DNA of 64,000 bases from Chaunax sp. Z400 (GCA_037577475.1 CM075195.1:28775899-28839898); one strand, 5' to 3'; counted from the stretch's first letter, positions 18,808 through 31,649 are shown. Program-made: numbers and translations. Notes: a model not told the origin generated them from the sequence alone.

Positions 18808-21109
18808 CAGGGGTGGGCAAACTTTTTGACTCGCGGGCCACAATGGGTTCTAAAATTTGACAGAGGGGCCGGGCCAGGAACAGATGGATGGAGTGTTTGT
18901 GTGAACTAATATAAATGACATGTAAAAGCCATTACATGAAAGGATTTGGCCTTTAACAGGCAGCAAAGCATGCATATGCCAGTCTCGTTGTAAAAATTGT
19001 TTTCCAAATGCATTAATTTCATAACACAGTAGAGAAACTCACGTTCAGTTTCAGTGAGAACAGTGTTGTTGATCTCCCTTTTTTGCTAGTGCATCCAAGT
19101 CTGGAGTTAGTTTTGTTGTGGCAATTCTCAGGATAGATCCGAGGTGTTGGTCAGTTAACTTGGATCTGTGACGGGCTTTGTTGATGTTCATGACGCTGAA
19201 TGTCTGCTCACATACATAGGTCGAGCCAAACAACGCCAGCATCTTCTGTGCCATCCTCCGGAGGTTTGAAAACGTGGCTTCGTTAAGTGAAGCATAAAAG
19301 TCATTTAGTTTAAGAGAGTTGAACTTCTCCTTTAAGACGGAGTCAGACTGAAGATCGATCAGTTCCAATTGCAGCTCCTGTGGTGCTGTTTCAGGGTCTT
19401 GTGACAGGGGACAGGACACCAGCTGAAGTGACTTTTCAATTTTTTCAAAATCAGAGAACCAACAGCAGAATTCTCCGTGCAGGTCGTCCAGTGATTTGCT
19501 GTATTTCTTTGCGTTTCGGATCCCCTCTTTCTGCATGGCTGATGTGGGGAAATGAGCGAAAGATTTGTTTGAAATTTGTCTGGAGAATAAAGTCAGCTTG
19601 GATTTGAAGGCTCTAACATTTGTGTACATGTCGTGCATAAACTGATCTTTCCCCTGTAGCTTCATGTTCAACTCATTCATGTGCGAAAATATGTCCACAG
19701 CAAACGCAAAGTCACAAAGCCAGTTCTTGTCGCTTAGCTCAGGAAATAGTCGGATTTCCCCATTAACTCCAAAAAGGCACTAATCTCCTCTTTGAGCTCC
19801 CACACTCGTTGTAACACTTTGCCCAAACATAACCAGCGGACACGAGAGTGGTAAAGTAAGTCCTGGTGATCTGCATCGGTTTCTTCCAGGAACATAAACT
19901 GACGATGCTGAAGTCCCCTTGCTCGTATAAAGTTAACAAGTTTTACAACTGGATTCACGACATGATTAAGCTGCAATATAGACTTACACAGAGCTTCCTG
20001 ATGAATGATTCAGTGAAGGAAAATAACATCCTGATCAGGTTTTTCCTCTTTCACTTTATCCTGGATTCTTTTCAGCAGCCCAACGTTTTTTCCAGTTAAA
20101 TTTGGCGATCCATCCGTGGTGACATTGACAAGTTTACTCCAAGGTAGCTTCATTCTCTCGATGACAGCAAACACCTGGTTATACAAGTCCTCTCCCCGCG
20201 TTTTTCCTTTCAGGGACTCCATGGTCAAAAACTCCTCCGTTATCTCAAAACTGTCGTTAATCCCTCGGATAAAAATTAGGAGCTGAGCAGTGTCTTTTAT
20301 GTCGTTACTTTCATCCAGTGCTAGTGAATATAGCTTAAAGGACTCCGCCTTTTTGTTTAATTCACTGGCTATATCTTCGTCAATCAGTTCCACACGGCGA
20401 GTCACAGTCCTGCGTGATAAACTGATTTTTTCAAACTTGCCTTTGCTCTCCGGACACAAGAGACCTGCTGTCTCTACCATGCAGTCTTTCAAAAACTCGC
20501 CTTCGGAGAAAGGCTTGCTAGCCTTTGCTAATTTGAATGCCAGCAAAAAACTTGCCTTGGTACTTGACTCTTGAATCGCAGTTTGTCTGTGAAAATTTTT
20601 TTGCTGAGTCTGTAAATTAGCCGTCAACCTCTGAGTCGTAGCCTCCCATTCTTGTGTTGACTGTTTGCTAGCGTAGTTAGCGTGCTTCGTGGCAAAGTGA
20701 CGGCTAATATTGTGTTCTTTGAAAACCGCAACAGTTTCTTGGCATATCAGGCATACAGCCGTTGATCGGACTTCAGTGAAAAAGTATTTTGTTGTCCACT
20801 CTTTATTAAACACTCGGCACTCACTGTCTACTTTTCTTTTCTTCGGTCCGCTCATCTTTACAGAACCGCGAAAAGTGCAAAGCGAAAAGTGAAGTAGAGA
20901 GTAATACACCACACTCCAGCAAAGGTCAATGTGTCTGGAGTGCGCCATCTGTTGGGGAAACACGGGCATTACAGGGAAAATGTCAAATGAATGAGGTTTA
21001 ACTATAATAGAATTTAATTTAATAATGTAATTTGGACAAGTTTGGTGGGCCGGATTAAAAAGCCCAACGGGCCGTATATGGCCCGTGGGCCGTAGTTTGC
21101 CCATGTCTG
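18808..21109 (-). mobile_element. hAT-Charlie-type element, copy 2
   Basis: Same element and same flanking ccctacac as at 14,018. It was copied with the whole unit rather than inserted again. Confidence 0.95.
19051..20855 (-). pseudogene. hAT transposase pseudogene (copy 2)
   Basis: Carries the same TGA (20010-20012) and the same frameshift as copy 1, so the damage came before the tandem amplification. Confidence 0.9.
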
Positions 21110-21950
21110 CCCTACACCCCATGCACTACCAGCTATTCACAACATTACTACGACCAGGCCATGCAGCCACCCAGTACTTGGGGAAATGCTCCAGATGCGG
21201 TAACTATACCAATAAGCATGAAAAATATGTACTTGAGGTTGTTGGAAGTATGAAAATAAGATTCAGAATGCCCCACTATTACTGCTACTAAATAATAAAC
21301 CATTAAGTTGTTGGTCATTTGTCACTGAACTTAAAATTAGCATTAGCTAGCATTCATCTGTGACTCAGTTGATGTTAATTAACATGGGTTGCTGTGCACG
21401 GTTGATTGTCATTGGCTGATAATGTTTTCTGTGTATTTAATACACAGAATAAGGTCACTGTAAAATGTTCCAAGTCCTGCTGGAATGTGATATACAATTA
21501 AAAAAATAAAAATAAAAGCCTGCCACATCATCTTGTATTTTCTTTAAAAGACATGCGTGAAATGTACTTGTTTCTGATTGGTGGATTTCATGTCAGCCAT
21601 TTTTGTCAGTTCAGATCTCTGTCCTTCATAACTGTTCATTAGCTGAGTAGCTCCAGTCAGTTTGTCGCTCTGTTCAGATTGGTGGATTGTTGTTAAGCTA
21701 AATTTGGCATCTCTCTCTTTCCTTCTAAACTTAGTGGATTTTAATTGCTCCACTTCTTCTTCCTTTCTCCTTTTCATTATCCTTCTTGCCCCTCTCTCCT
21801 CCTTTTGCTTTGTTCCATTTGTTCTGTTAGAGTGTTTAGCTATTCACTGTACCTGTGTGATATTGAGGGAAGAATTTGCATAAGGCACTTTGAATTGCCT
21901 CAGTGTACGAAATGTGCTATATAAATAAATTTGCTCTGCTTTGCTTTGCT

Positions 21951-22248
21951 TTGGAAGGAAGGGTTATTGATAAAACTGAACATAATAGGAATAGACGGTA
22001 AGACATATATTTTTTTTTTTAAAAAGATTAAAAACTTATTTGACAAATTTGTCCAAGTTAAAGTTGGAGCAACATTATCCCAAAGATACATGATCGACAA
22101 TGGTATTCCTCAGGGCAGTGTAATTAGTCCAATACTCTTTTCCATTATGATAAATGATGTGTTCTGTCAACTACAGGGTGATATTGAACGATCATTGTTT
22201 GCTGAGGATGGAGCCTTATGGAAAAGGGGGAAAAATGTCAGACATATT
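21951..22248 (+). mobile_element. LINE RT fragment (copy 2)
   Basis: Same as 17161-17458, with the same F-A-E-D change and the same truncation. Confidence 0.85.
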
Positions 22249-22511
22249 GACATGTTGAATTTACCTTATCACTTCAATAACTAACAGTGGAACTACTTAC
22301 TCTATGTCCAGTCATGTTTGTTGTCACTCTGGTTGTACTGGCGTTGATTTCTCTGGTGAGAACCAGATTTTCTGCTGCATCACCTTCATAAAGTTTCAGG
22401 CTACTTTGATATTGCAATCTTTGATGACGTGTTGCTTGATGTTTGCGTTTCCTTTGAGCGCTTTGATCTCATCTCCAGTGGTTTAAGGAGTTGATCGTTT
22501 TTCAGCCCTTT

Positions 22512-22790
22512 TCAACTTAGTGTTGTTGAACAACGATGGTACTGCGCCTTGTTTTCCCTCAGTGTTGCATCTATCCCTCTGCCATCGTCAAGCCTTGCAG
22601 GATCAAGTATAATTGGGAGCTGACTTAGAGAATGGAATCGAGGAATATACCTTGCCAAGAGGCTGTACCCATCACTTGCCCTTTTGGAGGGATTTGCCAG
22701 TGGACATGACAGACTTTCCTTCTTGTCTGTATGACAAAGGCAGCACTTGCCCGAGTCAGTGCGCCCAGCGCTGGCCCTAGGCAATGGCAT
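22512..22790 (-). pseudogene. Unrecognised repeat-like ORF (copy 3)
   Basis: Same translation as 12932-13210. Confidence 0.35.
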
Positions 22791-23597
22791 AGGCTGTATC
22801 GGCGAATGCTAAGGGCGCCGTCATCCATAGGGGTGCCGCAAATGGTGGGGGGAAATCTAAATGTTTAGCTTTTACCATTTTTACCAATACTATCTCTACT
22901 ATTATTTCAAAATATTACATAAGCCCACAACAACATAACTGCATAGCAAAGAGCCTATTAAATAACGGAGAGGGCTTTTATCTGGGTTCCTGCCGCCCCC
23001 CACCCCACTCGTTACACTTTACCTGCCTCCTCTGGTGGGAGTGGGAGGGGTGTGGGGGGGCGCTGGCACCCAGGGAAGGAAAAGAAGGAAGGAAGAGGAA
23101 GAAAAACGGGGAAGCGACAGAGGTACAGTAACGTTAATGTGATGAAATGGATGAAATGAATAGTTTATTGCATTGGTAGTTACCGCTGTTGGAGCAGAGC
23201 GTTACTTTTGGACGATAGTAACATGGTTTGCTAATCAATAAAGAGCTAGAGTTGACATCAGTTTGCGTTACTCCCACCTTTAATACATCAGGGAAATTTG
23301 GAAAGTTAATGTCTTCACTGGTTTCTTTAATATCTCATTTTGTGCAATGCCTTATTTATATTATATTTATAATTTATTTTATGTCACTTGTTTCTAATAC
23401 AGATTTTATTTTGTGAGTTATTTTCTATTTAAAATCAAATCAAATCTCAAAGACATACATGCAAACAAACAACTTCTTGGAGCCATAGGTGAGAGTTGGG
23501 CAAGTAGTGAGGACCAGTGCCAGTAATCCATCCAGTGGATGTGGCTGATTGCTGAAACAAAGGTAGGCCTCCTACCTCTACCACTAAGCCCCTACAC

Positions 23598-25899
23598 CAG
23601 GGGTGGGCAAACTTTTTGACTCGCGGGCCACAATGGGTTCTAAAATTTGACAGAGGGGCCGGGCCAGGAACAGATGGATGGAGTGTTTGTGTGAACTAAT
23701 ATAAATGACATGTAAAAGCCATTACATGAAAGGATTTGGCCTTTAACAGGCAGCAAAGCATGCATATGCCAGTCTCGTTGTAAAAATTGTTTTCCAAATG
23801 CATTAATTTCATAACACAGTAGAGAAACTCACGTTCAGTTTCAGTGAGAACAGTGTTGTTGATCTCCCTTTTTTGCTAGTGCATCCAAGTCTGGAGTTAG
23901 TTTTGTTGTGGCAATTCTCAGGATAGATCCGAGGTGTTGGTCAGTTAACTTGGATCTGTGACGGGCTTTGTTGATGTTCATGACGCTGAATGTCTGCTCA
24001 CATACATAGGTCGAGCCAAACAACGCCAGCATCTTCTGTGCCATCCTCCGGAGGTTTGAAAACGTGGCTTCGTTAAGTGAAGCATAAAAGTCATTTAGTT
24101 TAAGAGAGTTGAACTTCTCCTTTAAGACGGAGTCAGACTGAAGATCGATCAGTTCCAATTGCAGCTCCTGTGGTGCTGTTTCAGGGTCTTGTGACAGGGG
24201 ACAGGACACCAGCTGAAGTGACTTTTCAATTTTTTCAAAATCAGAGAACCAACAGCAGAATTCTCCGTGCAGGTCGTCCAGTGATTTGCTGTATTTCTTT
24301 GCGTTTCGGATCCCCTCTTTCTGCATGGCTGATGTGGGGAAATGAGCGAAAGATTTGTTTGAAATTTGTCTGGAGAATAAAGTCAGCTTGGATTTGAAGG
24401 CTCTAACATTTGTGTACATGTCGTGCATAAACTGATCTTTCCCCTGTAGCTTCATGTTCAACTCATTCATGTGCGAAAATATGTCCACAGCAAACGCAAA
24501 GTCACAAAGCCAGTTCTTGTCGCTTAGCTCAGGAAATAGTCGGATTTCCCCATTAACTCCAAAAAGGCACTAATCTCCTCTTTGAGCTCCCACACTCGTT
24601 GTAACACTTTGCCCAAACATAACCAGCGGACACGAGAGTGGTAAAGTAAGTCCTGGTGATCTGCATCGGTTTCTTCCAGGAACATAAACTGACGATGCTG
24701 AAGTCCCCTTGCTCGTATAAAGTTAACAAGTTTTACAACTGGATTCACGACATGATTAAGCTGCAATATAGACTTACACAGAGCTTCCTGATGAATGATT
24801 CAGTGAAGGAAAATAACATCCTGATCAGGTTTTTCCTCTTTCACTTTATCCTGGATTCTTTTCAGCAGCCCAACGTTTTTTCCAGTTAAATTTGGCGATC
24901 CATCCGTGGTGACATTGACAAGTTTACTCCAAGGTAGCTTCATTCTCTCGATGACAGCAAACACCTGGTTATACAAGTCCTCTCCCCGCGTTTTTCCTTT
25001 CAGGGACTCCATGGTCAAAAACTCCTCCGTTATCTCAAAACTGTCGTTAATCCCTCGGATAAAAATTAGGAGCTGAGCAGTGTCTTTTATGTCGTTACTT
25101 TCATCCAGTGCTAGTGAATATAGCTTAAAGGACTCCGCCTTTTTGTTTAATTCACTGGCTATATCTTCGTCAATCAGTTCCACACGGCGAGTCACAGTCC
25201 TGCGTGATAAACTGATTTTTTCAAACTTGCCTTTGCTCTCCGGACACAAGAGACCTGCTGTCTCTACCATGCAGTCTTTCAAAAACTCGCCTTCGGAGAA
25301 AGGCTTGCTAGCCTTTGCTAATTTGAATGCCAGCAAAAAACTTGCCTTGGTACTTGACTCTTGAATCGCAGTTTGTCTGTGAAAATTTTTTTGCTGAGTC
25401 TGTAAATTAGCCGTCAACCTCTGAGTCGTAGCCTCCCATTCTTGTGTTGACTGTTTGCTAGCGTAGTTAGCGTGCTTCGTGGCAAAGTGACGGCTAATAT
25501 TGTGTTCTTTGAAAACCGCAACAGTTTCTTGGCATATCAGGCATACAGCCGTTGATCGGACTTCAGTGAAAAAGTATTTTGTTGTCCACTCTTTATTAAA
25601 CACTCGGCACTCACTGTCTACTTTTCTTTTCTTCGGTCCGCTCATCTTTACAGAACCGCGAAAAGTGCAAAGCGAAAAGTGAAGTAGAGAGTAATACACC
25701 ACACTCCAGCAAAGGTCAATGTGTCTGGAGTGCGCCATCTGTTGGGGAAACACGGGCATTACAGGGAAAATGTCAAATGAATGAGGTTTAACTATAATAG
25801 AATTTAATTTAATAATGTAATTTGGACAAGTTTGGTGGGCCGGATTAAAAAGCCCAACGGGCCGTATATGGCCCGTGGGCCGTAGTTTGCCCATGTCTG
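23598..25899 (-). mobile_element. hAT-Charlie-type element, copy 3
   Basis: Same element and target-site duplication as copy 1. Confidence 0.95.
23841..25645 (-). pseudogene. hAT transposase pseudogene (copy 3)
   Basis: Same stop (24800-24802) and frameshift as the other copies. Confidence 0.9.
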
Positions 25900-26740
25900 C
25901 CCTACACCCCATGCACTACCAGCTATTCACAACATTACTACGACCAGGCCATGCAGCCACCCAGTACTTGGGGAAATGCTCCAGATGCGGTAACTATACC
26001 AATAAGCATGAAAAATATGTACTTGAGGTTGTTGGAAGTATGAAAATAAGATTCAGAATGCCCCACTATTACTGCTACTAAATAATAAACCATTAAGTTG
26101 TTGGTCATTTGTCACTGAACTTAAAATTAGCATTAGCTAGCATTCATCTGTGACTCAGTTGATGTTAATTAACATGGGTTGCTGTGCACGGTTGATTGTC
26201 ATTGGCTGATAATGTTTTCTGTGTATTTAATACACAGAATAAGGTCACTGTAAAATGTTCCAAGTCCTGCTGGAATGTGATATACAATTAAAAAAATAAA
26301 AATAAAAGCCTGCCACATCATCTTGTATTTTCTTTAAAAGACATGCGTGAAATGTACTTGTTTCTGATTGGTGGATTTCATGTCAGCCATTTTTGTCAGT
26401 TCAGATCTCTGTCCTTCATAACTGTTCATTAGCTGAGTAGCTCCAGTCAGTTTGTCGCTCTGTTCAGATTGGTGGATTGTTGTTAAGCTAAATTTGGCAT
26501 CTCTCTCTTTCCTTCTAAACTTAGTGGATTTTAATTGCTCCACTTCTTCTTCCTTTCTCCTTTTCATTATCCTTCTTGCCCCTCTCTCCTCCTTTTGCTT
26601 TGTTCCATTTGTTCTGTTAGAGTGTTTAGCTATTCACTGTACCTGTGTGATATTGAGGGAAGAATTTGCATAAGGCACTTTGAATTGCCTCAGTGTACGA
26701 AATGTGCTATATAAATAAATTTGCTCTGCTTTGCTTTGCT

Positions 26741-28690
26741 TTGGAAGGAAGGGTTATTGATAAAACTGAACATAATAGGAATAGACGGTAAGACATATAT
26801 TTTTTTTTTTAAAAAGATTAAAAACTTATTTGACAAATTTGTCCAAGTTAAAGTTGGAGCAACATTATCCCAAAGATACATGATCGACAATGGTATTCCT
26901 CAGGGCAGTGTAATTAGTCCAATACTCTTTTCCATTATGATAAATGATGTGTTCTGTCAACTACAGGGTGATATTGAACGATCATTGTTTGCTGAGGATG
27001 GAGCCTTATGGAAAAGGGGGAAAAATGTCAGACATATTATGGAGAAAATGCAAGATGCAGTCAACATTGTTGAAAAATGGTCATATTCATGGGGGTTCAA
27101 GTTTTCAGTAGAAAAAACAAAAACAATACTTTTCACAAAGAGGAGAGAGGTTGATATACATGCATTTAAACATGTATGGTCAAAGAATTAAACAATTTAA
27201 AGTCTTTAGCTTCCTGGGAGTATGGTTTGACATGGAATGAGCATATTAATAAGATAATCAATAAGTGTAAAAAGATATTGAATGTTATGCGATGTTTAAC
27301 AGGGTTAGACTGGGGAGCGAGTAGATATGCAATTAACAACATCAATGTAGGGATGATGCGATCAGTATTTGACTACGGGTGTACTGTTTATGGGTCAGCG
27401 GTAAAACATCACAAAAGAAGTTGGAAGTGACACAAGCTCAAGCTCTGAGTCGCTGCTCTCCAAGTTGAGTTGGGTGAAATGCCATTGCAAATGAGACGAA
27501 AGCAAATAATGATGAACTACTGAAAAGGTAGTTGCCCAGTACTACTCCAAGGGCATATTGAAGATCGACATCCAACAAACAAAGTACTTCTGTTGGGAAA
27601 GAGACAGGGCCAAACTGGAGTGTTTTGCATGGAGCAGTGAGAAAGTAGCACAAAATATGGCATTAAGTCAGAAGAGATATATCCCTAAGATCCACTACCA
27701 GTAACACCTCCCTGGCTGTTCCCCCCAGTGGCTGTTGATTTCTATTCTTTAGAAAAAATGCAGGGGTACAAATGTTTTGGAAATGTTGCAGTCCTTGTTG
27801 AAGATAGGTTACAAACATTATATAATACATCCGTCCCAGTATACACTGATGAATCCAAAGACCCCAATACAGGGAACACAGGGTTTGCTTTTTGTATACC
27901 AGCATTACAAATATTTATTAAAAAACCTACATCAGATCATTTGTCTGCATTTACAGTTGAGATGCTAGCAATTGCATAAGAATTACAGCTGACAGAAGAG
28001 ACACAAATTGATAAAGTTATTCTGTGCTCAGATTCATGCTCTGCATTGAAGTCATTGCAGTCAGGCTCATCTTGTAGGCAGGATTTGGTTAATGAAATCT
28101 TTGAAACTGTACAGAATAGAAAACAAGAATGTCCATTCAACATTTATGTGGATACCGGCTCACAGAGGGATAAAAGGCAATGAAAAGGTGGATGCTTTAG
28201 CTAAAGAGGCTCTGAAGCAAGAAGAGATCATGGCGATATCGTGAAGCAAATCTGAAGCAAAAGGAATAATCAAGAGTAACATCATTAGAGAATGGCAGCA
28301 CAGCTGGGATACAGGATTATGTGATTACTGTCAAGTAGAGGAATCAGTGGAGCATGTAATTTGTCACTGCCAAAAGTACACCAAGGACGAGAAATATTGA
28401 GGAGGGAAATCAGAAGGCACAGCATGGAAGAACTTAATCTGAATAACCTATTTTCCATCGGGTTAGAGAGTTTATTCCATTATTTGAAAGAAACAAGACT
28501 GATTAATCGAATGCAGGTTTTCATTTATTAATTTATTTTGTTTGTGGTTTTTTTTTTCTGTTTTTTTTTTTTTTTGGAGGGGGTAGATAACTCTGGTCGT
28601 CCACACTCCAACACAGGAGGCGGCGGTAATGCACCTTAACGCTGGCTGCCACCCGGCAAAAAACGAAAGAAGAAGAAGAAGAAGACGTAA
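26741..28690 (+). mobile_element. I/jockey-type LINE with RT, RNase H and (GAA)n tail
   Basis: 5'-truncated and frameshifted. RT motifs NGIPQGSVISPILF and FAED are followed by WSYSWGFKFSVEKTKTILFT. An RNase H domain at about 27,835-28,200 begins VYTDESKDPNTGNTGFAFC and includes ILCSDSCSALKSLQSGS. A C-x2-C…H…C motif (CDYCQVEESVEHVICHC) lies at about 28,320-28,375. The tail ggaggcggcggtaatgcacc … aagaagaagaagaag ends at about 28,685. RNase H after RT points to the I/Nimb group of LINEs; the exact clade is not certain. Several stops show that it is dead. Confidence 0.8.
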
Positions 28691-28828
28691 ATATGTCATT
28701 TCCGGGATGCGATTTGACGCTTTTTTTGTGACAGTGCTTTTCAGAAGACGACGATTTCTCGGGCTAAAGGAGTGTTATTTGGTTAAGGTGTTAACGTAAG
28801 TCGACCACTCGTCGCTTCCTCCATCAAA
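28691..28828 (+). promoter_or_regulatory. las1l: las1l promoter/5'UTR region
   Basis: The short interval between the LINE (GAA)n tail and the las1l ATG holds an ETS-type core, atttccgggatg (about 28,697), and CRE-like half-sites (gacgtaaa, tgacgc). It has no TATA box, which fits a housekeeping ribosome-biogenesis gene. The start site is not determined. Confidence 0.4.
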
Positions 28829-30553
28829 ATGAAGAAAAAGGGCTCAGAGAAAAAACGCCATGTGGTGGCATGGGTCAACAAAGCCGAGTGGGATCAGGTT
28901 CTGGAGTATCTTTACTCAACGAACCCAGCTTTACAGAGGTATGCACTGCAGAGGATATCAGCGTGGAAAGGCAGGTATGCCAATAGCAGTCCCGTCGCAG
29001 TGGAGTGTACAGCGGACCTGGTAAGGTGCCAAGTCCTGGACAGATCAGGACAGCTAGACGGAGACGACCTAGTTCTGCTTTATGGAGCGGCCCTGGTACG
29101 GTTTGTTAATTTGATCACTGAACGACAACAAGGGAAAACAGCCCGTCCACTACGGCGACTGGCTGGAAATCTAAACATCCCAGAGTGGATTGTAAACCTT
29201 AGGCATGATTTTACACACCGCAAGCTCCCTACCTTGAAATGGTGTCGAAAGGGATGTAAGGTGGTTCTAGAATGGCTCCAGCAGGAATACTGGGCCAGGC
29301 AGCTAGGAGGAGATCCAAACCAGGACTGGGAATCACAGCTGGTTGGAGAAGATGAAGAAATTGACCTAAAACACAAAGAGGATGAGCTCATTGCCCGCCA
29401 AAAAGAGATGGAAGCCTACAAGAATGCACGGGAACTTCTGATATCCTTTGAAAAGGAGCAGTACCAGGCTTTTGATGGGCGTCCTGAAGTCAAAGAGACG
29501 GGTTTGTGGCCAGCCCCATTTTCAGACATGAGCTGGTTACTAGGTGAGATCAAACAGTTTGCTTTGGAGTCAAGTGATTTATTGATTGACTTGTTGTTGG
29601 AAAATGGATTTCTAGTTCCTACTGTCGAACAGCTGGAAACATTAGGCTGTGACACTTGTGACAGTGCCTCTCCCACTGAACCCAGACTCCCTCAAACCTT
29701 CCTGCGTTTCTGGCTGCCCCTCCTGAAGATGCTCAACTCACCATCCTTTATTCACCTTCTTCTGGAGAAGCTCTTTGTTGAACTGAAGCCGCTTGCTAAC
29801 GAGCAGAATAATCACAGGGCTTTCTACATTTCTGCGTGGATTGCTGAAGTCCTCTTCTGTAACAGTACGAAATTTGAATACCGTTTTGAAACAAAAGCAC
29901 AAAAGAAGGCCCGAATGAAGGACAGGATTTTTGTCAACCGCATACATCTGCGGTGGCAGCAGCTGCTCTCAGCATGCCTGGATGCTCCCTGTATCAGCAC
30001 ACCTCACTTGCTCCAGTTAATCCTGGATGACATGGAGCATCCTCTCCCTCTGGAAACTCGACAGAAGCTGCTCCAGCTCTGCTCCATCTACACATGGACT
30101 GCACAAACAAAGTCTGATACGTCCCTAGAGCAGGAACAACAGCCAATATACACACTGGAGAGTTTGCAAGAGAAGCTGCAGCATTCATGGTGCCACAGCC
30201 ATCCCTGGCGTTCTACAGCTGACTCGGAGAGGAGCGAGTCCTCCCAGGAAAGGGTCGCGTGGGTTCAGGCTGAAAAAGCAAAATTGCTCAGAGGTTCTCC
30301 ATGGCAGGTGTGCACTGATAAAGTTTTATGGAGGAACTATCCTCTTGGTAAAGTCCCTGGACAGTCAGATGACCCTTCATGCCTCATGGTGGAGAACTAC
30401 TCAACAATGACGGTATTTGACCAGCCAGTGGAGTTTGAGAGTAACACAACACACAACTTCCCAGGAGTCTCGGCACAAACGAGAACAGCTGAAGGCCGTC
30501 TTTGGAACCAGAGTGACGTCAACAAACTGAAATCTGGACTGAAACTTTTTTGA
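28829..30553 (+). CDS. las1l: LAS1L endoribonuclease, single-exon ORF (574 aa)
   Basis: LAS1L (Las1) is the HEPN endonuclease that cuts pre-rRNA at ITS2 with the NOL9/Grc3 kinase during 60S maturation, in nucleolus and nucleoplasm. The N-terminal Las1 domain (residues about 12-160) includes WDQVLEYLYS, LQRYALQRI, LYGAALVRFVNLI and the catalytic HEPN motif RHDFTH at 125-130. A second conserved part includes NGFLVPTVEQL. Near the end are RGSPWQVCTDKVLWRNYPLG, GQSDDP and MVENYSTM. The C-terminus LWNQSDVNKLKSGLKLF matches the end of human LAS1L, a tail that in yeast Las1 contacts Grc3. It is shorter than human LAS1L (734 aa), mainly because the acidic middle is absent. The start has A at -3. The ORF has no introns, unlike the human gene. 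Confidence 0.93.
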   Translation: MKKKGSEKKRHVVAWVNKAEWDQVLEYLYSTNPALQRYALQRISAWKGRYANSSPVAVECTADLVRCQVLDRSGQLDGDDLVLLYGAALVRFVNLITERQQGKTARPLRRLAGNLNIPEWIVNLRHDFTHRKLPTLKWCRKGCKVVLEWLQQEYWARQLGGDPNQDWESQLVGEDEEIDLKHKEDELIARQKEMEAYKNARELLISFEKEQYQAFDGRPEVKETGLWPAPFSDMSWLLGEIKQFALESSDLLIDLLLENGFLVPTVEQLETLGCDTCDSASPTEPRLPQTFLRFWLPLLKMLNSPSFIHLLLEKLFVELKPLANEQNNHRAFYISAWIAEVLFCNSTKFEYRFETKAQKKARMKDRIFVNRIHLRWQQLLSACLDAPCISTPHLLQLILDDMEHPLPLETRQKLLQLCSIYTWTAQTKSDTSLEQEQQPIYTLESLQEKLQHSWCHSHPWRSTADSERSESSQERVAWVQAEKAKLLRGSPWQVCTDKVLWRNYPLGKVPGQSDDPSCLMVENYSTMTVFDQPVEFESNTTHNFPGVSAQTRTAEGRLWNQSDVNKLKSGLKLF

Positions 30554-30656
30554 GTCATGTTATAATGCAATGAAACATAAATGTTTAGTTTTGGTGAATT
30601 ATTAAATTTACCACATGGATTAAAGAAAATATTCCAAATGTGTCTTGCTGTGGTGG

Positions 30657-30662
30657 AATAAA
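30657..30662 (+). terminator. las1l polyadenylation signal
   Basis: AATAAA about 100 nt after the stop codon, with a GT-rich stretch nearby. Confidence 0.5.
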
Positions 30663-31645
30663 GTTATCTGAAACACTTCTAAGATAGAATACCAAACATT
30701 CACTGGTTCCAGCTTCTCATATGGAACATTCTCTGTTTTATATGAACTAATGGTTATTTTTATGGCAGATTTATGCTGATTATTTTCTCTTACTAAAATG
30801 TGAGAGAGGAGTGAGTAATGCAAAAAAAAAAATATATATATATATAAGTGTTATCTTACAATTACTTGTTACATCTGCCCAAAGGTCCAGAACAAAGTTT
30901 TTTTTCCACAGGCTTCTGACAAAAAAAAATTATATTGGAAATATCTTTCAGTTTCAGACCTAATGTAAATCTTGTTAATGCATTTGTGTTGTATTCTGTC
31001 TCTAAAATATTTTCAATATGTGGCCAAGGCAAAGGTGGAACTAGTGTCAACATTTAACACTTAAAATAAAACACATACTGCATGATAAGGGAAGAATGTG
31101 TCATTGTGATGAGGTTAATTATGATGATGTAACAAGAGTACAGTTAAAAAAAATTTTTCTTACACCTCATATGCAAGTTAACTTTACTGTTAATGCAGTT
31201 ATTGGTCCCTACAAAGAGGAAGTAGGAGATGATGCCTTTCATTTACAACCCTGGAAACAGGTACTATTGTCAGCACAAGGTTGCATAAGTCATATTTTTA
31301 TACTGCAATGAAATGTTATTCTACTCAAGCAATATGATTATGCTCTTTTTTTACAATCAGGTCAATGATGCTGAATCACTATGGTATGTGGTTTTAACAT
31401 TAAATCAAACATCTTTTACCTGTCAGTAAATACTAGTAATTACATTGTGATTAGTCATAATCTATAATGTCAGAAGGTATGGCAAAACCTATAGTACTGC
31501 AATAGCATGCTGTTATACCACAATGTCAAAGCAAACTCAAGATGAAGCTGGGATTTTGACAGGGTTTTAATGCTGCAGCCAAAGATTTCATGATGATGAG
31601 CTCTCTCTATTTCATTAACTAACTATGTTATGCTACTAATAACTA
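30663..31645. other. AT-rich intergenic DNA
   Basis: No gene supported. A short (TA)n run lies at about 30,832-30,846. Small ORFs (30,862-31,053 minus; 31,096-31,311 plus) have no recognisable motif. Confidence 0.4.
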
Positions 31646-31649
31646 TACT

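Larger units (their letters stand above)
17463..22252. repeat. 4,790-bp tandem unit, copy 2
   Basis: Restarts the unit at tgttgaatttacc, with the same contents as copy 1 and the same 4-bp filler gaca at its end (22,249-22,252). Confidence 0.97.
22253..27038. repeat. 4,790-bp tandem unit, copy 3 (right end continuous with LINE)
   Basis: Identical to copies 1 and 2 up to gacatatt (27,038). It then continues into native LINE sequence instead of the filler. This marks copy 3 as holding the original right flank; copy 1 holds the original left flank. Confidence 0.95.
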
